Position numbers and translations under genes: made by a program
Shown: in pieces, positions 6,223-7,027 of the stretch
Numbering within the stretch: the first letter of the stretch is position 1
How the letters are laid out: the number at the start of each line of letters is the position of its first letter
Notes under the pieces: generated by a model
Database searches by the model: none
What the model was told of the DNA's origin: nothing
The model's input: the letters and a program-made list of their open reading frames with translations, nothing else
Assembly (NCBI GenBank): GCA_937958295.1
Contig: CALFEY010000291.1
Coordinates: 1 to 7,027 of the forward strand
Direction: 5' to 3'
Length of the DNA stretch: 7,027 bases
Source: an uncultured Pseudomonadota bacterium
GTDB taxonomy: Bacteria; Pseudomonadota; Gammaproteobacteria; Burkholderiales; Casimicrobiaceae

Positions 6223-6240
6223 CCCGCGAACGCCGCGGGC
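6222..6240. terminator. GC-rich stem-loop between convergent genes
   Basis: GCCCGCG at 6222-6228 pairs perfectly with CGCGGGC at 6234-6240 across a five-base loop, starting at the last base of the acyl-CoA dehydrogenase stop codon. No T run follows on either strand, so it lacks half of the textbook intrinsic terminator. It lies in the 28-base gap between two converging genes, and its likely role is a shared end signal or a 3' transcript-stabilising hairpin. Confidence 0.45.
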
Positions 6241-6250
6241 CCCTCGCTCG

Positions 6251-7027
6251 TCAGTAGGAAATGAGCCCGAACCCCGCGACGTCGATCGTGACCGAGCCGC
6301 AGCTCGGATGGGTGGTCTCGAGGCGTCCCCCGAACGTGTTCCGGGTCGTCTCGAGGTCCTTCAGCTTGAAGGTGCCGCTCGGGCCGTCGGCGCAGGTGTA
6401 GTTGCCCTGGACCTCGCCCACCCGCCCGTGCTGCGTGTACGTGCCGGTGAACATGCAGGCCGCCTGCTTGCCGTCGAGCCACATCGTGAACGCGCTGCCG
6501 CGGTGCTCGACGTCGACCAGGCCGTCGTCGTAGATGAAGGCCGGCACGAACTCCGGTGCGCACGCGCGGTAGTTCGCGCGGACCACGCCGCGATACACGC
6601 CCGACCAGTCGCGATTGCGGAACGTGAGCCGCTGCACGACCTTGGTGGTCTTGACGCCATCGACCGTGTATTCGACCACGGCCCGGTTGATCGCGTTTGC
6701 TTCGAAGATCACGGTGCCCACCTGCACGGCCTGCGCCTGCGACGAGTCGAAGGGGCCGCCATGCCACGGGCCGCTGGTGCGATAGAGCGGACCCGAGAAG
6801 AACGGATTGCCCTCCATGTCGTGACCGCCGCGGGTCCCCGTGCCGTGGAACCACGTGGGCTCGCCGTTCTTGCCGTGCACGAAGAAGACGATGAATGCCG
6901 TGTCGTCCTGCTGGGTCACGCTCACGCCCCAGCCCGACTCGAGCGGCGCCCACCAGTGATCGGTCACGTCGCTCGCGCGTGCGGGCGCATGGCCCACGAG
7001 CAGCGCGCAAAAGAGGACTGCCAGGAA
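6251..7027 (-). CDS. Secreted protein with WWxPxESGWG motif, 5' end off the edge
   Basis: An exported protein of unknown function, with 258 residues visible and the start codon outside the window. The frame enters from the right edge reading FLAVLFCALLVGHAPARA followed by Ser-Asp, which is the hydrophobic core and AxA cleavage site of a Sec signal peptide. A GTG at 6997 falls inside that signal peptide and is not a credible start. After the cut, DHWWAPLESGWGVSVTQQ at visible residues 23-40 and PTWFHGTG at 57-64 form a motif I recognise as recurrent in secreted proteins of environmental beta- and gammaproteobacteria, often as repeats in larger proteins. LYRTSGP at 81-87 belongs to the same unit. 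The rest is beta-rich, has four cysteines (156, 191, 212, 243) that could form two disulfides, and matches nothing I can name. It converges on the acyl-CoA dehydrogenase gene. Confidence 0.85.
   Translation of the reverse strand, partial: FLAVLFCALLVGHAPARASDVTDHWWAPLESGWGVSVTQQDDTAFIVFFVHGKNGEPTWFHGTGTRGGHDMEGNPFFSGPLYRTSGPWHGGPFDSSQAQAVQVGTVIFEANAINRAVVEYTVDGVKTTKVVQRLTFRNRDWSGVYRGVVRANYRACAPEFVPAFIYDDGLVDVEHRGSAFTMWLDGKQAACMFTGTYTQHGRVGEVQGNYTCADGPSGTFKLKDLETTRNTFGGRLETTHPSCGSVTIDVAGFGLISY

Overview
The window comes from a GC-rich (roughly 70% by eye) Gram-negative chromosome, most likely a betaproteobacterium or close relative. Three things support this: the divergent smpB / ratA-rnfH arrangement typical of Beta- and Gammaproteobacteria, a secreted protein with the WWxPxESGWG-type repeat common in environmental beta- and gammaproteobacteria, and the codon use. 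The lineage is an inference from gene order and style, not from a marker gene.

Layout. Positions 1-532 carry no convincing gene. They hold a cluster of imperfect repeats: two direct copies of a unit with a short palindromic core (about 1-127 and 138-300), a third core in inverted orientation (381-431), and a 27-base direct repeat with a 41-base period (427-494). From 533 to 2004 the minus strand carries ratA, then rnfH, then a secreted NlpC/P60 cysteine peptidase, probably one transcription unit read leftward. A 122-base divergent intergenic region (2005-2126) separates this from smpB on the plus strand.

The plus strand then runs smpB, an AMP-forming acyl-CoA synthetase, a short-chain dehydrogenase/reductase and a FadE2/ACAD11-like acyl-CoA dehydrogenase. 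Stop and start codons overlap by four bases at the first two junctions (GTGA, ATGA), and 18 bases separate the last two genes. The three metabolic genes look like an acid-activation and oxidation module, since CoA thioester formation, FAD-dependent dehydrogenation and NAD(P)-dependent alcohol/ketone chemistry are all present. No hydratase or thiolase is in the window. A GC-rich stem-loop lies between the acyl-CoA dehydrogenase and a convergent minus-strand gene. That last gene encodes an exported protein of unknown function whose signal peptide runs off the right edge.

How the genes connect. smpB (trans-translation), ratA and rnfH form the conserved block. The acyl-CoA genes appear to be transcribed, and perhaps translationally coupled, behind smpB, which is an unusual pairing of a ribosome-rescue gene with lipid or organic-acid catabolism. 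I see no phage, plasmid, CRISPR, tRNA or rRNA signal. The window is mostly ordinary housekeeping and catabolic chromosome; the least explained part is the repeat cluster at the left end.
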